Origin: Prorocentrum cordatum | Taxonomy: Eukaryota; Sar; Dinophyceae; Prorocentrales; Prorocentraceae | Direction of reading: 5' to 3' | Assembly: GCA_963575745.1 (NCBI GenBank) | Contig: CAUYUJ010008554.1 | Span: forward strand, 1 to 25,000 | Length of the DNA: 25,000 nt | Shown: piece after piece, positions 1 through 8,734 of the stretch | Position numbering within the stretch: the stretch's first letter is position 1 | Layout: every line of letters starts with the position of its first letter | Notes under the pieces: generated by a model | Seen by the model: only the letters and a program-made list of their open reading frames with translations | The model's database searches: none | Told to the model about the DNA's origin: nothing | Made by a program: the position numbers and the translations under genes

Positions 1-54
1 CTACATCTCAAATCGAGTCGGCACGTCGTCTTCGTTGCCGTCGTCGTCGCCGTC

Positions 55-303
55 GTGGCAATCCCGGGAATCCGAGGGTAGTCTTTGGAAGACGTGCGCA
101 TCTCTAGGAATCTCCTTGGGAATCCATCGGATTCCCCGGAAATCTGATCCTGAGGAATCTTACGAATCCGTAGGATTCCGAAGGGACTCCGAAGGGAATC
201 CTACGAATCCCGCGGAATCCGAGGGGATTCTCAGGAAGCCCACGAATCCCCCAGGAATCCCGCGGGAATCCGAAGGGAGACCCAGGGATCCGAGGAACCC
301 CTA
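55..303. repeat. Degenerate GGAATCC/GGATTCC minisatellite
   Basis: The heptamer GGAATCC, or its complement GGATTCC, recurs every 9 to 20 bases with variable spacers such as CGAGG, TACGA and CGCG. Both orientations are interleaved, so the array can fold on itself in many registers. Long open frames cross it on both strands (Ser/Glu/Pro-rich on plus, Arg/Gly/Phe-rich on minus), but they only translate the repeat and are not called as genes. Confidence 0.8.
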
Positions 304-1124
304 TAAAGACCCCAGCCGTGGCCGCCGCGGGAGAGGGGAATGATTCTCCCGCCATCGTGTTCGGGGCCCTATCCGTCAAGAAGTCCGCGCCAGCAGAAAT
401 TACAGTCGGGGCCCTGAAGAAGGAACCCTTTTCGTTGGGGAGGGGCTCCGTGTTCCTTAAGTATTTCGCAGCTTGCCTCAGGTTTTCCTTAGGTTCTCGA
501 TGGGAAATCGAAGTTTAACTTGTGGAGAAAAGGGGCCTCGTTCCTTATTTAGGGTTCCTTAGGTCAACGCCCCGACTGTAGCTGTCATTCTTAAAAATTT
601 GGGTTTATTGCAGGCTTTTCCCGGTTGGGCGGGGCGTCTTGCCTCGCCAAGGCGGCCCAGCGGATCTTGTTTTGGAAGCCGCCTCCAGCCGCGCTCGGTG
701 AGGCCGAGGTCGTCGGATGCACCCTGAGCCACGCGGACTGCGGCGGCCAGGACATACGGTTGAGGGAAAACATTCAGCAACACTTCTTTCTTCCCCCGCA
801 ATCCAAAGTTGACACCTTTGCGCATCATTGGTCCGACACTCGAGCTCGGAAGACCCGAACCCAACACTGCATTCGGGGGGAGGGGGGGGGGAGTTCAAAC
901 CACGTGGTGCTCGTGGACGTTGCTTACTTGTTTCCGGCACCCGCACTGCCTTCCCGCCGTAACCTCCCGCCGCCGCCTCGTGGCCTGCGCCCCCGCGCTC
1001 CTCGCAGCCGTGCCCTCCCCGACGCCCCGCCGCGGCTGCCGGCGCGGCCGATCCCTCGTGCACGCGGCCTCCCCGGACCCGGCCCCGTTGCCCTGCTCTT
1101 GGCATCGCTCGGACGTGTGCACGC
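304..1124. other. GC-rich non-repetitive DNA, no supported gene
   Basis: This stretch is mostly unique sequence. A minus-strand frame of 102 codons (559-867) and overlapping plus-strand frames are open, but none shows a recognisable domain and the frames continue into low-complexity DNA. The part from about 950 is strongly GC-rich, where stop codons are rare by composition alone. No RNA gene or promoter signal could be identified. Confidence 0.5.
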
Positions 1125-1376
1125 TTTCTCGGCGGGGATGATGATGGAGGAGCATCCTGGATGCGTCCTGCTAAGAGAGACCACGCGCGAGACCGAGAAA
1201 AGAGCACGGGGACTGGACGTCCGAGCGACGGCCAGGCCCTGCTGCACTTTTTTCTCGGCGGGGATGATGACGAAGCCTCCTGGACGTGTCCTGCGGAAGA
1301 GAGGCCACGCGCGAGGCCGAACGGAAAAGGCGCAGGGAGTGGACGCCCGGGCGAGGGCCGGTGCTCCTGCCGCCGG
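1125..1376. repeat. Two-copy 126-bp tandem duplication
   Basis: TTTCTCGGCGGGGATGATGA occurs at 1125 and again at 1251. After both, the sequence continues in parallel (CCTGGA..GTCCTGC, CCACGCGCGAG, GGA.TGGACG) to the end of each unit. The copies differ by many substitutions and small indels, including a net 2-base difference in the first third. Although 126 is a multiple of three, that indel argues against selection for a conserved reading frame. Confidence 0.8.
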
Positions 1377-1480
1377 GCACGGTGAGCGAGCGCGCGCTGC
1401 GCCGTGGTGCCGCGAGGCCGCACGCGGCGCCCAGCGGGGCGCCCCCGCCGACCCCCGTAGGTTGCCCTCCCCCTGTCCTC

Positions 1481-1550
1481 CTTGCTCCTCCTTGCTCCTC
1501 CTTGCTCCTCCTTGCTCCTCCTTGCTCCTCCTTGCTCCTCCTTGCTCCTC
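1481..1550. repeat. Seven perfect copies of a 10-bp repeat
   Basis: CTTGCTCCTC is repeated seven times without a mismatch at exact 10-base spacing. It runs directly into a (CTC)n tract. The perfect copies suggest recent slippage or unequal exchange from an interrupted CTC microsatellite. Confidence 0.95.
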
Positions 1551-1689
1551 CTCCTCCTCTTCCTCCCTCTTCCTCCTCCCTCCTCCTCCTCCCCATTCCT
1601 TCCTCCTCCTCCTCCTCCTCCTCCTCCTCCTCCTCATTCCTTCCTCCTCCTCCTCCTCCTCCTCCTCCTCCTCGTCCTCCCTGCTCCTC
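1551..1689. repeat. (CTC)n polypyrimidine tract with interruptions
   Basis: CTC/TCC trinucleotides continue from the 10-bp array, interrupted by CCCATTCCTT and CTCATTCCTT and ending near GTCCTCCCTGCTCC. The two CATTCCTTCC interruptions lie inside similar CTC runs, so the interrupted unit itself seems to have been duplicated. Translation gives poly-Leu, poly-Ser or poly-Pro depending on frame, none of which is treated as coding. Confidence 0.9.
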
Positions 1690-1787
1690 CGCCTCGTGGG
1701 CCGTTCCCCGCGGCCTCGTCCTCGCCCTCCCTCCTCCGAGGAGGGGGGTCGTGGGCCGAGGGTGCGCGGGATGGGAAGCAAGGAAAC

Positions 1788-1838
1788 GGAGGAGGAGGAG
1801 GAGGAGGAGGAGGAGGAGGAGGAGGAGGAGGAGGAGGA
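1788..1838. repeat. Pure (GGA)n microsatellite
   Basis: An almost pure GGA run of about 17 units on the plus strand. Its purine strand is opposite to that of the CTC tract about 100 bases upstream, so the two tracts are mutually complementary and could pair as a hairpin when single-stranded. Confidence 0.95.
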
Positions 1839-2094
1839 AAAGGATGGCGAAGGGACGAGGAGGGAGGGTGGCGAAAAAAGCAACAGAGAGGGGACGGAGG
1901 AGCCACTAGCATCACAAGGAAAAGGAAGGACCGGAACTGGCAGCAGGCGGAAGGTTGCGTAGCAGGTGGTCTGTGCCCCAGGCCGTGGTGTTCCATGGTC
2001 CTGGCTGCAATGGACGCCCCGTGAGCTTCCCTTCCTCTTCCTCCTCCTTTTTTGACGTTGGTCAGTCATGAAAAGCCGAGCTTGTTGCGTCGTT
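1839..2094. other. Unique DNA between microsatellites, no gene seen
   Basis: Purine-rich sequence grades into a unique segment containing CTTCCTCTTCCTCCTCC near 2031-2048. Long open frames on both strands are continuations of the flanking triplet repeats. Nothing recognisable is encoded. Confidence 0.5.
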
Positions 2095-2123
2095 CCTCCT
2101 CCTCCTCCTCCTCCTCCTCCTCA
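2095..2123. repeat. Short (CCT)n microsatellite
   Basis: A pure CCT run of about nine to ten units, followed by the interruption CATTCCCCTCCCCCTCC. Confidence 0.9.
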
Positions 2124-2340
2124 TTCCCCTCCCCCTCCTCGCCAAGGTCGCCCTGCGTTTACCCTCCCAGGCATCGGCAGCAGGAGAGCTCCTCGAGGCC
2201 GCCTTCCTCGCTTTCTGCGCGAGCATCTCCGGGCCCGCGGCGGGGAGAGGCGGCAGGGATGCACGGACGGTGGGGGAGCACTACGCCTCTCCCGCCTCCC
2301 CATCCCTGTCCTGCCCGTCCCGATCCCGCTCCGCCTGCCC

Positions 2341-2573
2341 CTGGAGGAGGAGGAGGAGGAGGAGGAGGAGGAGGAGGAGGCTCCTTGTCCTCTCTCCTCC
2401 TTGGAGGAGGAGGAGGAAAAGGAGAAGGAGGAGGAGGCGGGGTGGGACGGGAGGAGGAGAGGAGGAGGAGGGAGGAGGAGGAGGAGGAGGGGAGGGGGGG
2501 GGAGGAGGAGGAAGGAAGGAGGAGGAGGGAGGAGGAGGAGGAGGAGGAGGAGGAGGAAGAGGAGGATGCTCCT
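2341..2573. repeat. Compound (GGA)n purine tract
   Basis: GGA/GAG runs fill this segment, broken by CTCCTTGTCCTCTCCTCCTT at about 2381-2402 and by short AAGGAGAAGG and GGGGGGG variants. CTCCTTGTCC recurs directly after the tract, near 2570, so the GGA run is bracketed by related pyrimidine words and looks like an internally duplicated repeat. Confidence 0.9.
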
Positions 2574-2696
2574 TGTCCCCTCTCCTCCTTCGCCCCTCCC
2601 CGAGGACGCCGCGGTCCAGGTCGAGGAGGAGGGCCCGGGCGGGGGCGCAGGCGCCCTGCGGCCCCTCCCCCCCCCGAGCCTCGCCTGCGCGCGGTT

Positions 2697-2775
2697 GCTC
2701 CTCCTCCTCCTCCTCCTCCTACCTCCTCCTCCTCCTCCTCCTCCTCCTCCTCCTCCCCCTCCTCCCCCTCCTCGA
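2697..2775. repeat. (CTC)n microsatellite
   Basis: A CTC/CCT run with the single interruption TACCTCC near 2721 and two CCCCCTCCTC interruptions at the right end. It has the opposite purine strand to the GGA tract about 120 bases upstream. Confidence 0.95.
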
Positions 2776-3817
2776 GGAGCGACGAGCCCTGAAATCGGGC
2801 CCTTTATCGGCGATGAGATCTTGCAGGCTGCTGCGAGATCTTGCAAGATTCCTGCATAGCCCGACCGACCAGGCTCTGGAATGGCCCGGGTCTGGCTCCA
2901 CCCGGGCCCGTGGGCCCCCGACCCCGGGCCTGTCCCCCCGCGCCCGTGGCCCCGAAGCCCAAGGGGAGAGCGGGCGCCGCCGGGCGGCCTCGCGGGGAGC
3001 GCGGCGCAGCCCCGCCCCGCCCGCCCGAGCCAGCGGTCGGGTCGGGGCGCCCTTGGGGGGTCGGGAAGGTCCGGACACCTCCCCACCTCGCGCTTGTCGG
3101 CGGCGACGGCGACGACGACGGCGGCGACGGCGACGCGCCCCAGTCCCGCCCGTCCCGTCCGCCCGTCCGGCACGCTCGTTTCAATGTCCAGCCCGAGCCG
3201 TCGTCTTCGGTTGCCGTTGGCGAGCAGGGGGGGAGGGGTCCGCAACCCCAATCTCCCCACCCTCTGCGCCCTGCGCCCGGAGAGGGGGGGGGGATTTCGT
3301 ATACCCCCCCCTGCGCGGGGTGAGGGAGGGGGAGGTTGGAAGTGGGGGGAGGTGCTCGAGGGGGGGAGGGAAGGGTTAGCATTTTCGGAGGGTTCCTTTC
3401 CTGCGCCGCCCGCGGGGGCGCAAAGCCCATCGCGCTTCGCGCACCGCGGCGCGGGCTGCGAACGTGCCCGTGCCCTTCTCCAGGGCGGCGGCGCGAGGGC
3501 GCGAGCACCGCCGCGCCTCGCGGAGCGCGGGGCGCGAACTCGGGTGACCTACTCTGCCGCGCAGCCCGCAGCTTCAAGCAGACTCGAAGCGCGCCCTCCC
3601 GATCTTGGCCGGGCCCCGCCGTGGACCCAGGATCGGTGCGGACGCCTTGCTGGCTCTGCTCGGGAGGGCGACGACGCCCGTCTCCCCCGGGGGGGGGGGG
3701 GCGCGAAGCCGACCGCGCTTCGCGCATCGCGGCTTGGGGCTGGGCATGCCGGATAACCGCGCACCGCCGGGCGCGAATGCATGAAGTAGGGCGACTTGGG
3801 TCCTGCGCCCCGGGGTC
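2776..3817. other. Very GC-rich DNA with a short dispersed duplication, no supported gene
   Basis: This is among the most GC-rich parts of the window. Overlapping frames longer than 250 codons are open on both strands, which is expected from composition and not by itself evidence of genes. A CGACGG-type run lies near 3099-3135. A roughly 48-base segment at 3413-3460 (GGGGGCGCAAAGCCCATCGC onward) is repeated at about 3699-3746 with changes. The flanking G runs near 3280-3300 and 3690-3700 could form G-quadruplexes. Confidence 0.5.
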
Positions 3818-4788
3818 ATGCATACATACACACATACATGCATGCATACATACACACATAGTACACATACACATGTACATGTGTATACACATACACATTC
3901 ACATACGCATACCGGTACACACTCATACGCATATACATACATATGTACTTGCATGCATGCATGCATGTACGTATACATTCACACATACCGGCACACACAT
4001 ACATACATACATACATACATACATACATACATACATACATACATACATACACACATACATACACACATACATACATACATACATACATACATACATACAT
4101 ACATACATACATACATAGATACATACATACATACATACATACATACAAACAAACAAACAAACATACACACATACGCATTTATAGCACCATCTGCGGAGCG
4201 GCCACTAGCGAGCCGCAGAGTTTCGCGTGGCGGGCACATCATGTCGGCAGGTACATACATACATACATACATACATACATACATGCATGCATGCATGCAT
4301 ACATACATACATACATATATGCAGACATACTTACATACATACATACATATATACATATATACATACATACATACATGCATGCATGCATGCATGCATACAC
4401 ACATACATACATAGATACATAGCTACATGCGTGCATGTATGCACGCATGCATGCACACATACATACACATGCACACGTACATATATACATGCATACACGC
4501 ATACGTACATTCATGCATACATACATACATGCATACATACATACACACATGCATACAAATATATATATATACATACATACATACATACATACATATATGC
4601 ATACATACATACATACATACATACATACATACAAACAAACATCCTTACATGCATACATACATACACGCATACATGCAGGCATACATGCATACATGCATAC
4701 ATACAACCATGCATACAACCATACATGTATACATATATGTATACATGCACATACACGTACATTCATATATGTGTATGTATAAGCATAG
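3818..4788. repeat. (CATA)n tetranucleotide array of about 1 kb
   Basis: ACATACAT repeats dominate, with GCAT, ACAC, AAAC and TATA variants clustered into sub-blocks. The purest run is near 3996-4150. The block CATGCATGCATGCATGCAT occurs more than once (3951-3967, 4282-4299, 4375-4396), showing internal duplication. The array is interrupted once by a non-repetitive island (4176-4253). Translations give His/Thr/Ile or Cys/Met/Tyr/Val strings and are artefacts. Confidence 0.97.
4176..4253. other. Unique island inside the CATA array, possible short insertion
   Basis: About 78 bases of GC-rich, non-CATA sequence sit between two pure CATA blocks. The island contains a 7-base inverted repeat (TCTGCGG at 4190-4196 and CCGCAGA at 4213-4219) around the loop AGCGGCCACTAGCGAG. 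It starts with ATAGCACCATCTGCGG. It could be a short retroelement tail or a relic of the original locus before the microsatellite expanded. No target-site duplication can be read because both flanks are CATA. Confidence 0.5.
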
Positions 4789-4826
4789 CGAGAGAGAGAG
4801 AGAATGAGAGCGAGAGAGAGAGAGAA
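4789..4826. repeat. (GA)n dinucleotide repeat
   Basis: Alternating GA with the interruptions AATGAGAGC and AGAAGG. It forms the boundary between the CATA array and a roughly 110-base unique segment that precedes the 90-bp satellite. Confidence 0.9.
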
Positions 4827-4936
4827 GGAAATTAACCTGGCGAAGGACCCAACCATATGCAGCTGCGAGTACCGCACGGATATGAGACGAAGGAGGGGGC
4901 ACGCAAACTAGGCCCCTCTTCTCATAGGCACCGCGC

Positions 4937-6647
4937 CACTGGGGCCTTCGGTGGAGCTCCCTATGGGGCCACGAAACGTGTGAGGGGTGTGCCGAAATGG
5001 GTGGTGGTGAGGCATGCGAACCCTGCCACTGGGGCCTTCGGTGGAGCTCCCTATGGGGCCACGAAACGTGTGAGGGGTGTGCCGAATTGGGTGTGCGTGA
5101 CGCCTGCGGGCGGCAGCACTGGGGCCTTCGGTGGAGCTCCCTATGGGGACACGAAACGTGTGAGGGGTGTGCCGAATTGGGTGGTGGTAGGCATGCGAAC
5201 CTGCCAGTGGGGCCTCGGTGGAGCTCCCTATGGGGCCACGAAAAAGCGTGTGAGGGGTGTGCGAAATGGGTGGTGGGGAGCATAGCGGAACGTGCCACTG
5301 GGGCCGTTCTGGGTGAGCTCCCTATGGGGGCACGACACGTGTGAAGGGGTGTTGGCCGAACTGGTGGTGGGGAGGCATGCGAACCCTGCCACTGTGCCTT
5401 CGGTGAGCTCCCTATGGGCCACGAAAACGTGTGAGGGGTGTGCCGAAATGTGTGGTATGTGGGCATGCGGAACCCTGCCAAGGGGCCTTCGGTGGAGCTC
5501 CTATGGTTGGGCCACGAAACGTGTGAGGGGTTTGCCGAAATGTGGTGGTGGGGAGGCATCGAACCCTGCAACTGGGGCCTTCGGTGGAGCTCCCTACTGG
5601 GGCCACGAAACGTGTGAGGGGTTGTGCCGAGAATGGGTGGTGGGGAGGCATGCGAACCCTGCCACTGGGGCCTTCGGTGGAGCTCCCTATGGGGCCACGA
5701 AACGTGTGAGGGGTGTGCCGAGATTGGTGGTGGGGAGGCATGCGAACCCTGCCACTGGGGCCTTCGGTGGAGCTCCCTATGGGGCCACGAAACGTGTGAG
5801 GGGTGTGCCGAAATGTGTGGTGGGGAGGCATGCGAACCCTGCCACTGGGGCCTTCGGTGGAGCTCCCTATGGGGCCACGGTCCTCGTGAGGGGTGTGCCG
5901 AAATGGCCCGAGGCCGCCATGCGAACCCTGCAACTGGGGCCTTCGGTGGAGCTCCCTATGGGGCCACGATCCTCGTGAGGGGTGTGCCGAAATGGCCCGA
6001 GGCCGCCATGCGACCCCTGCCACTGGGGCCTTCAGTGGAGCTCCCTATGGGGCCACGATCCTCGTGAGGGGTGTGCCGAAATGGCCCGAGGCCGCCATGC
6101 GAACCCTGCCACTGGGGGCCTTCGGTGGAGCTCCCTATGGGGCCACGATCCTCGTGAGGGGTGTGCCGAAATGGCCCGAGGCCGCCATGCGAACCCTGCC
6201 ATTGGGGGCCTTCGGTGGAGCTCCCTATGTGGCCACGATCATCGTGAGGGGTGTGCCGAAATGGCCCGAGGCCGCCATGCGAACCCTGCCAGTGGGGCCT
6301 TCGGTGGAGCTCCCTATGGGGCCACGAAACGTGTGAGGGGTGTGCCGAAATGGGTGGTGGGGAGGCATGCGAACCCTGCCACTGGGGCCTTCGGTGGAGC
6401 TCCCTATGGGGCCACGAAACGTGTGAGGGGTGTGCCGAAATGGGTGGTGTGGAGGCATGCGAACGCAGCCACTGGGGCCTTCGGTGGAGCTCCCTATGGG
6501 GCCACGAAACGTGTGAGGGGTGTGCCGAAATGGGTGGTGGGAGGCATGCGAACCCTGCCACTGGGGCCTTCGGTGGAGCTCCCTATGGGGCCACGAAACG
6601 TGTGAGGGGTGTGCCGAAATGGGTGGTGGGGAGGCATGCGAACCCTG
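4937..6647. repeat. 90-bp tandem satellite, about 19 units
   Basis: The landmark TCGGTGGAGCTCCCTATGG, intact or slightly altered, recurs at about 4948, 5038, 5128, 5215, 5308, 5400, 5489, 5581, 5674, 5764, 5854, 5943, 6032, 6122, 6212, 6301, 6391, 6481 and 6570. The main spacing is 90 bases. Each unit reads CACTGGGGCCTTCGGTGG, then CTATGGGGCCACGAAACG, GAGGGGTGTGCCGAAATG and GGAGGCATGCGAACCC. Because 90 is divisible by three, several frames stay open and read as 30-residue protein repeats. Frame-breaking indels in units 4 to 9 and a TGA per unit in one plus frame argue that it is non-coding. The right half is more uniform than the left. The array ends abruptly in a GGA microsatellite. Confidence 0.97.
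5879..6281. repeat. Block of five variant (subfamily B) satellite units
   Basis: Within the 90-bp array, five consecutive units carry two diagnostic changes. CACGAAACGTGTGAGG becomes CACGATCCTCGTGAGG (or close to it), and GGGTGGTGGGGAGGCATG becomes GGCCCGAGGCCGCCATG. The basic B unit is 89 bases, returning to 90 where an extra G is present in CTGGGGGCC. Standard (A) units lie on both sides. The block therefore looks like a variant that amplified locally inside the array. Confidence 0.9.
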
Positions 6648-6694
6648 GAGGAGGGAGGAGGAGGAGGAGGAGGAGGAGGAGGAGAGGAGGAGGA
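6646..6694. repeat. (GGA)n microsatellite at the satellite edge
   Basis: GGAGGAGGGAGGAGGAGG and further GGA units begin inside the last satellite unit, which stops after CGAACCCTGG. The microsatellite thus truncates or replaces the end of the array. Confidence 0.93.
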
Positions 6695-7158
6695 ACGCGG
6701 GGCACCGTCTCTTCAAAACGAGGACCCAACACCACAGGATGGTTGGGAAAAAATAGAGAGAAGAAATCCGAGGTTCCGAACAACAGTTGGAGCAGTCAGT
6801 GTTGGGCAAATGTCGGCCCCATGGGACCACGCAGCGGCCCCAGGACCGTCAGAGAACGGCTCAGGACGAGAAGCCGGCCCCGGGGAAGAGGTCCCCACCT
6901 CTGAAAGAGCGTGTTCTACCGCTGCCGGCGGAAAACTCGGGGAGGGCCACTACCGGTTCGAACCCCTCCCCCCCCCTTCGGAAAACCGGGGGGGGGGGGG
7001 TCACTACCGGTTCGAACCCCCCCCCCCCCCACGCGTGGAACAAATCAAGACAGCCGGGGAGGCTTCTGGGGCCATTTTTCTCCGGCGTCCGGGGGCCCCT
7101 CGCGGGACTCTCCAGGACTGTGAAAAAAGGGCGGCTCGGGGCGAGAAGGCACGTTCTC
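6695..7158. other. Unique DNA with a 54-bp duplication and homopolymers, no gene
   Basis: The segment contains CACTACCGGTTCGAACCCC at 6948-6966 and again at 7002-7020, each preceded by a GGAAAAC-C/T-CGGGG block and followed by a C run. This is a two-copy repeat of about 54 bases. A G13 run (about 6988-7000) and a C14 run (7017-7030) lie within it. The GGTTCGAACCC word resembles a tRNA B box, but no cloverleaf can be built around it. Confidence 0.6.
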
Positions 7159-7203
7159 GGGGGGGGGGGGGGGGGGGGAGGCCCTCGGGGGGGGGGGGGG
7201 GGG
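7159..7203 (+). repeat. Two long poly-G runs (G20 and G17)
   Basis: A run of 20 G at 7159-7178 is separated by AGGCCCTC from a run of 17 G at 7187-7203. Such runs are strong G-quadruplex candidates and are also prone to length error in sequencing, so their exact lengths should be treated with caution. Confidence 0.9.
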
Positions 7204-7250
7204 CCCAGGCCTCTGGGGAGCTGCGCTGCTGAATGATGGAAGGAGAGCAC

Positions 7251-7344
7251 ACACAAACAAACAAACAAACAAAAACGACAGCAACAACAGCAACAACAAC
7301 AACAGCAACAACAACAGCAACAGCAACAGCAACAACAACAACAA
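7251..7344. repeat. (CAAA)n then (CAA)n/(CAG) repeat
   Basis: CAAA units at 7254-7275 pass into CAACAACAG-type triplets up to 7344. The tract directly precedes the conserved box at 7345. Equivalent CAA tracts lie at 8530-8577, 9368-9387 and 10653-10690 and divide the macro-repeat into units. Confidence 0.93.
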
Positions 7345-7475
7345 CCATTTTAAGACTGTTTGCTCTTACTTGCCCGCGTGCCACGCAACGTGTATACTCA
7401 CGCCCTCGATGCCCGCCCCTTTCGTCTTCGAGCGTACCCCCTTCTGGGGGGATTCTTTCTTTTTGCGGGGGCGGG
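7345..7475 (+). repeat. Conserved box, copy 1 (C/G hairpin)
   Basis: After the CAA tract comes TTAAGACTGTTTGCTC, then GCCCGCGTGCCACGCAAC, CCCTCGATGCCCGCCC, TTCGTCTTCGAGCGTACC and finally ACCCCCTTCTGGGGGGAT. The last word forms a five-base C/G hairpin that is kept in all copies although the flanking bases vary. The role is unknown. Confidence 0.75.
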
Positions 7476-7564
7476 CGGGCTTAGACAAGCGGGCGTGAAC
7501 GGGCGGGGAATTATTCGGAGGATGGGGCACGCATCTCTTTGCCCACCATTGGAATTAGCGCGGG

Positions 7565-7865
7565 CCCTGCAAGAAGAGGAAGGGGGAGAACGAGGGAGAG
7601 TGGGAGGAAGGGAGGGGGAGGGACGAGGCTAAAGGGGAACACGCCAGGAGAGAGGGGGCGAGGAGGGGGGGGGGGGGGACGATTGGAGATAGAGAGACAG
7701 AGGAGGGAGGAAGGAGGAGGCTGGAGAGGGGAGGGCGAAGAGAGGAGGGAGGAGGGTTATGGGAGGAGGGTGAGGGGAGAGAGGAAGAGGGAGGAGGAGG
7801 GTGGATATGAGGGAGAGGGGAGGGAGGAGGGAGGTTGGATGGGGAGGAAGGGGCAGGAGGGTAAG
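7565..7865. repeat. Degenerate GGA/GAGGG purine tract in unit 1
   Basis: About 300 bases of almost pure purine on the plus strand (GGAGG, GAGAGAGG, GGGGGG), with only scattered pyrimidines. It is less regular than the (GGA)n tracts elsewhere. The equivalents in unit two are at 8735-8870 and in the partial unit at 9190-9329. Confidence 0.8.
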
Positions 7866-7869
7866 AGTG

Positions 7870-8368
7870 TGAACGTTCGAGGAAGTCCTAGGCGAGGGCG
7901 TATTCCTCAAGGAAGAGTTGGGCGGGAGCGGGGGTCCCGAGTACAGTGTCGGACGTCTCAGGCGGGAGCGCCGGTCGGGCGGGCGGACCCTGACGGGCGG
8001 GTCGGGCGGGCGGGACATTCAAACGGGATTTGAGCGTAAATTGCGAGGGAGTATTAAGCGAGAGCGCGATTCCTAAGTAAATTGCGAGGGCGTCCTTGGC
8101 GCGAGCGTGGTTCCTGAGCGTCGAGAACGCGATGCTGCAATAGATTGCGAGGAAGTCCTAAGCGAGAGCGCCATTCCTGAGTAAATTCTGAGGAAGTCTC
8201 GGGCGGGAGCAGGGGTTCTGATTAAGGAAGTCTCCAGCGGGAGCGCCGTTTCTGAGTAAAATGTGAGAAAGTCTGAAGCAGGAGCGCCCTTCCGGAGTAA
8301 ATTTTGAGGACGCCTCAGGCGGGAGCGGGGGTCCTGAGTAAATTGTGAGGAAGTCTCAGGCGGGAGCC
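7870..8368. repeat. 41-bp minisatellite, array 1
   Basis: The unit begins TAAATTGYGAGGAAGTC, continues with TCAGGCGGGAGCG and ends in a ..TTCCTGAG-like word. It is 40-41 bases long and occurs about ten times with many substitutions. The middle (about 7950-8030) is interrupted by GGGCGGGCGG-rich sequence. The unit is not a multiple of three and cannot encode a continuous protein repeat. Confidence 0.88.
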
Positions 8369-8530
8369 GTTGTTGTTGTAGTCCGGGGCCCAACAATGCA
8401 ATATGATCCGCAAGGCTTTCCCTGTCAAAAAACAGGGTGCGAGCCCCGGAAGAAGCACTTCAATTGAAAAAAGCCAGTGGGCACCGGACAGGGGGGATCA
8501 ACAATAATTATTCTTCTGAAATGAGAGTTC

Positions 8531-8577
<47 letters not shown>
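8369..8577 (+). mobile_element. SINE-like element, copy 1 (tRNA-like head, CAA tail)
   Basis: The segment opens with GTTGTTGTTGTAGTCCGG, which resembles a pol III A box. About 50 bases downstream lies GGGTGCGAGCCC, one mismatch from a B-box-like GGGTTCGAGCCC. TCCGGGG (8382-8388) and CCCCGGA pair over seven bases around this region, and CCCTGT/ACAGGG forms an inner hairpin. A body of about 90 bases and a pure (CAA)n tail follow. Head, body and simple-repeat tail are the layout of a tRNA-derived SINE. Against this, no target-site duplication is visible and the second copy lies at the same place in its macro-unit, so these copies probably multiplied with the array. Confidence 0.45.
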
Positions 8578-8578
<1 letters not shown>

Positions 8579-8695
8579 CATCTTAAGACTGATCGCTCTT
8601 ATATGCGCGCGCGTCACTCAATATGTAAATCCCAAACCCTCGATACCCACCCTCTTCGTCTTCGGTCATACCCCTTTGGGGGTATATCTTTTTTA
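8578..8695 (+). repeat. Conserved box, copy 2
   Basis: It contains TTAAGACTGATCGCTC, GCGCGCGTCACTCAATATG, CCCTCGATACCCACCCTC, TTCGTCTTCGGTCATACC and the hairpin TACCCCTTTGGGGGTA. Against copy 1 the hairpin sequence differs but pairing is preserved and extended by an outer T-A pair. Confidence 0.75.
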
Positions 8696-8734
8696 CTCGC
8701 CACGTGTAGTTGGCGCAGCCCCTAAAACAGGAAG

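Noticed and set aside
1125-1376. Coding repeat of 42 codons
   Set aside because: The two 126-base units differ by internal indels that shift the frame, and many frames are open through composition.
4937-6605. A repeat protein with 30-residue units
   Set aside because: Most frames are open because the period is 90, and units 4 to 9 contain frame-breaking indels, so no single frame runs through the array.
4937-6647. CRISPR array
   Set aside because: Units are contiguous 90-bp repeats without unique spacers, and the context is eukaryotic.
6930-7020. tRNA gene suggested by GGTTCGAACCC
   Set aside because: No acceptor stem, D arm or anticodon arm can be placed, the T-arm stem does not pair, and the word is duplicated within a homopolymer-rich repeat.
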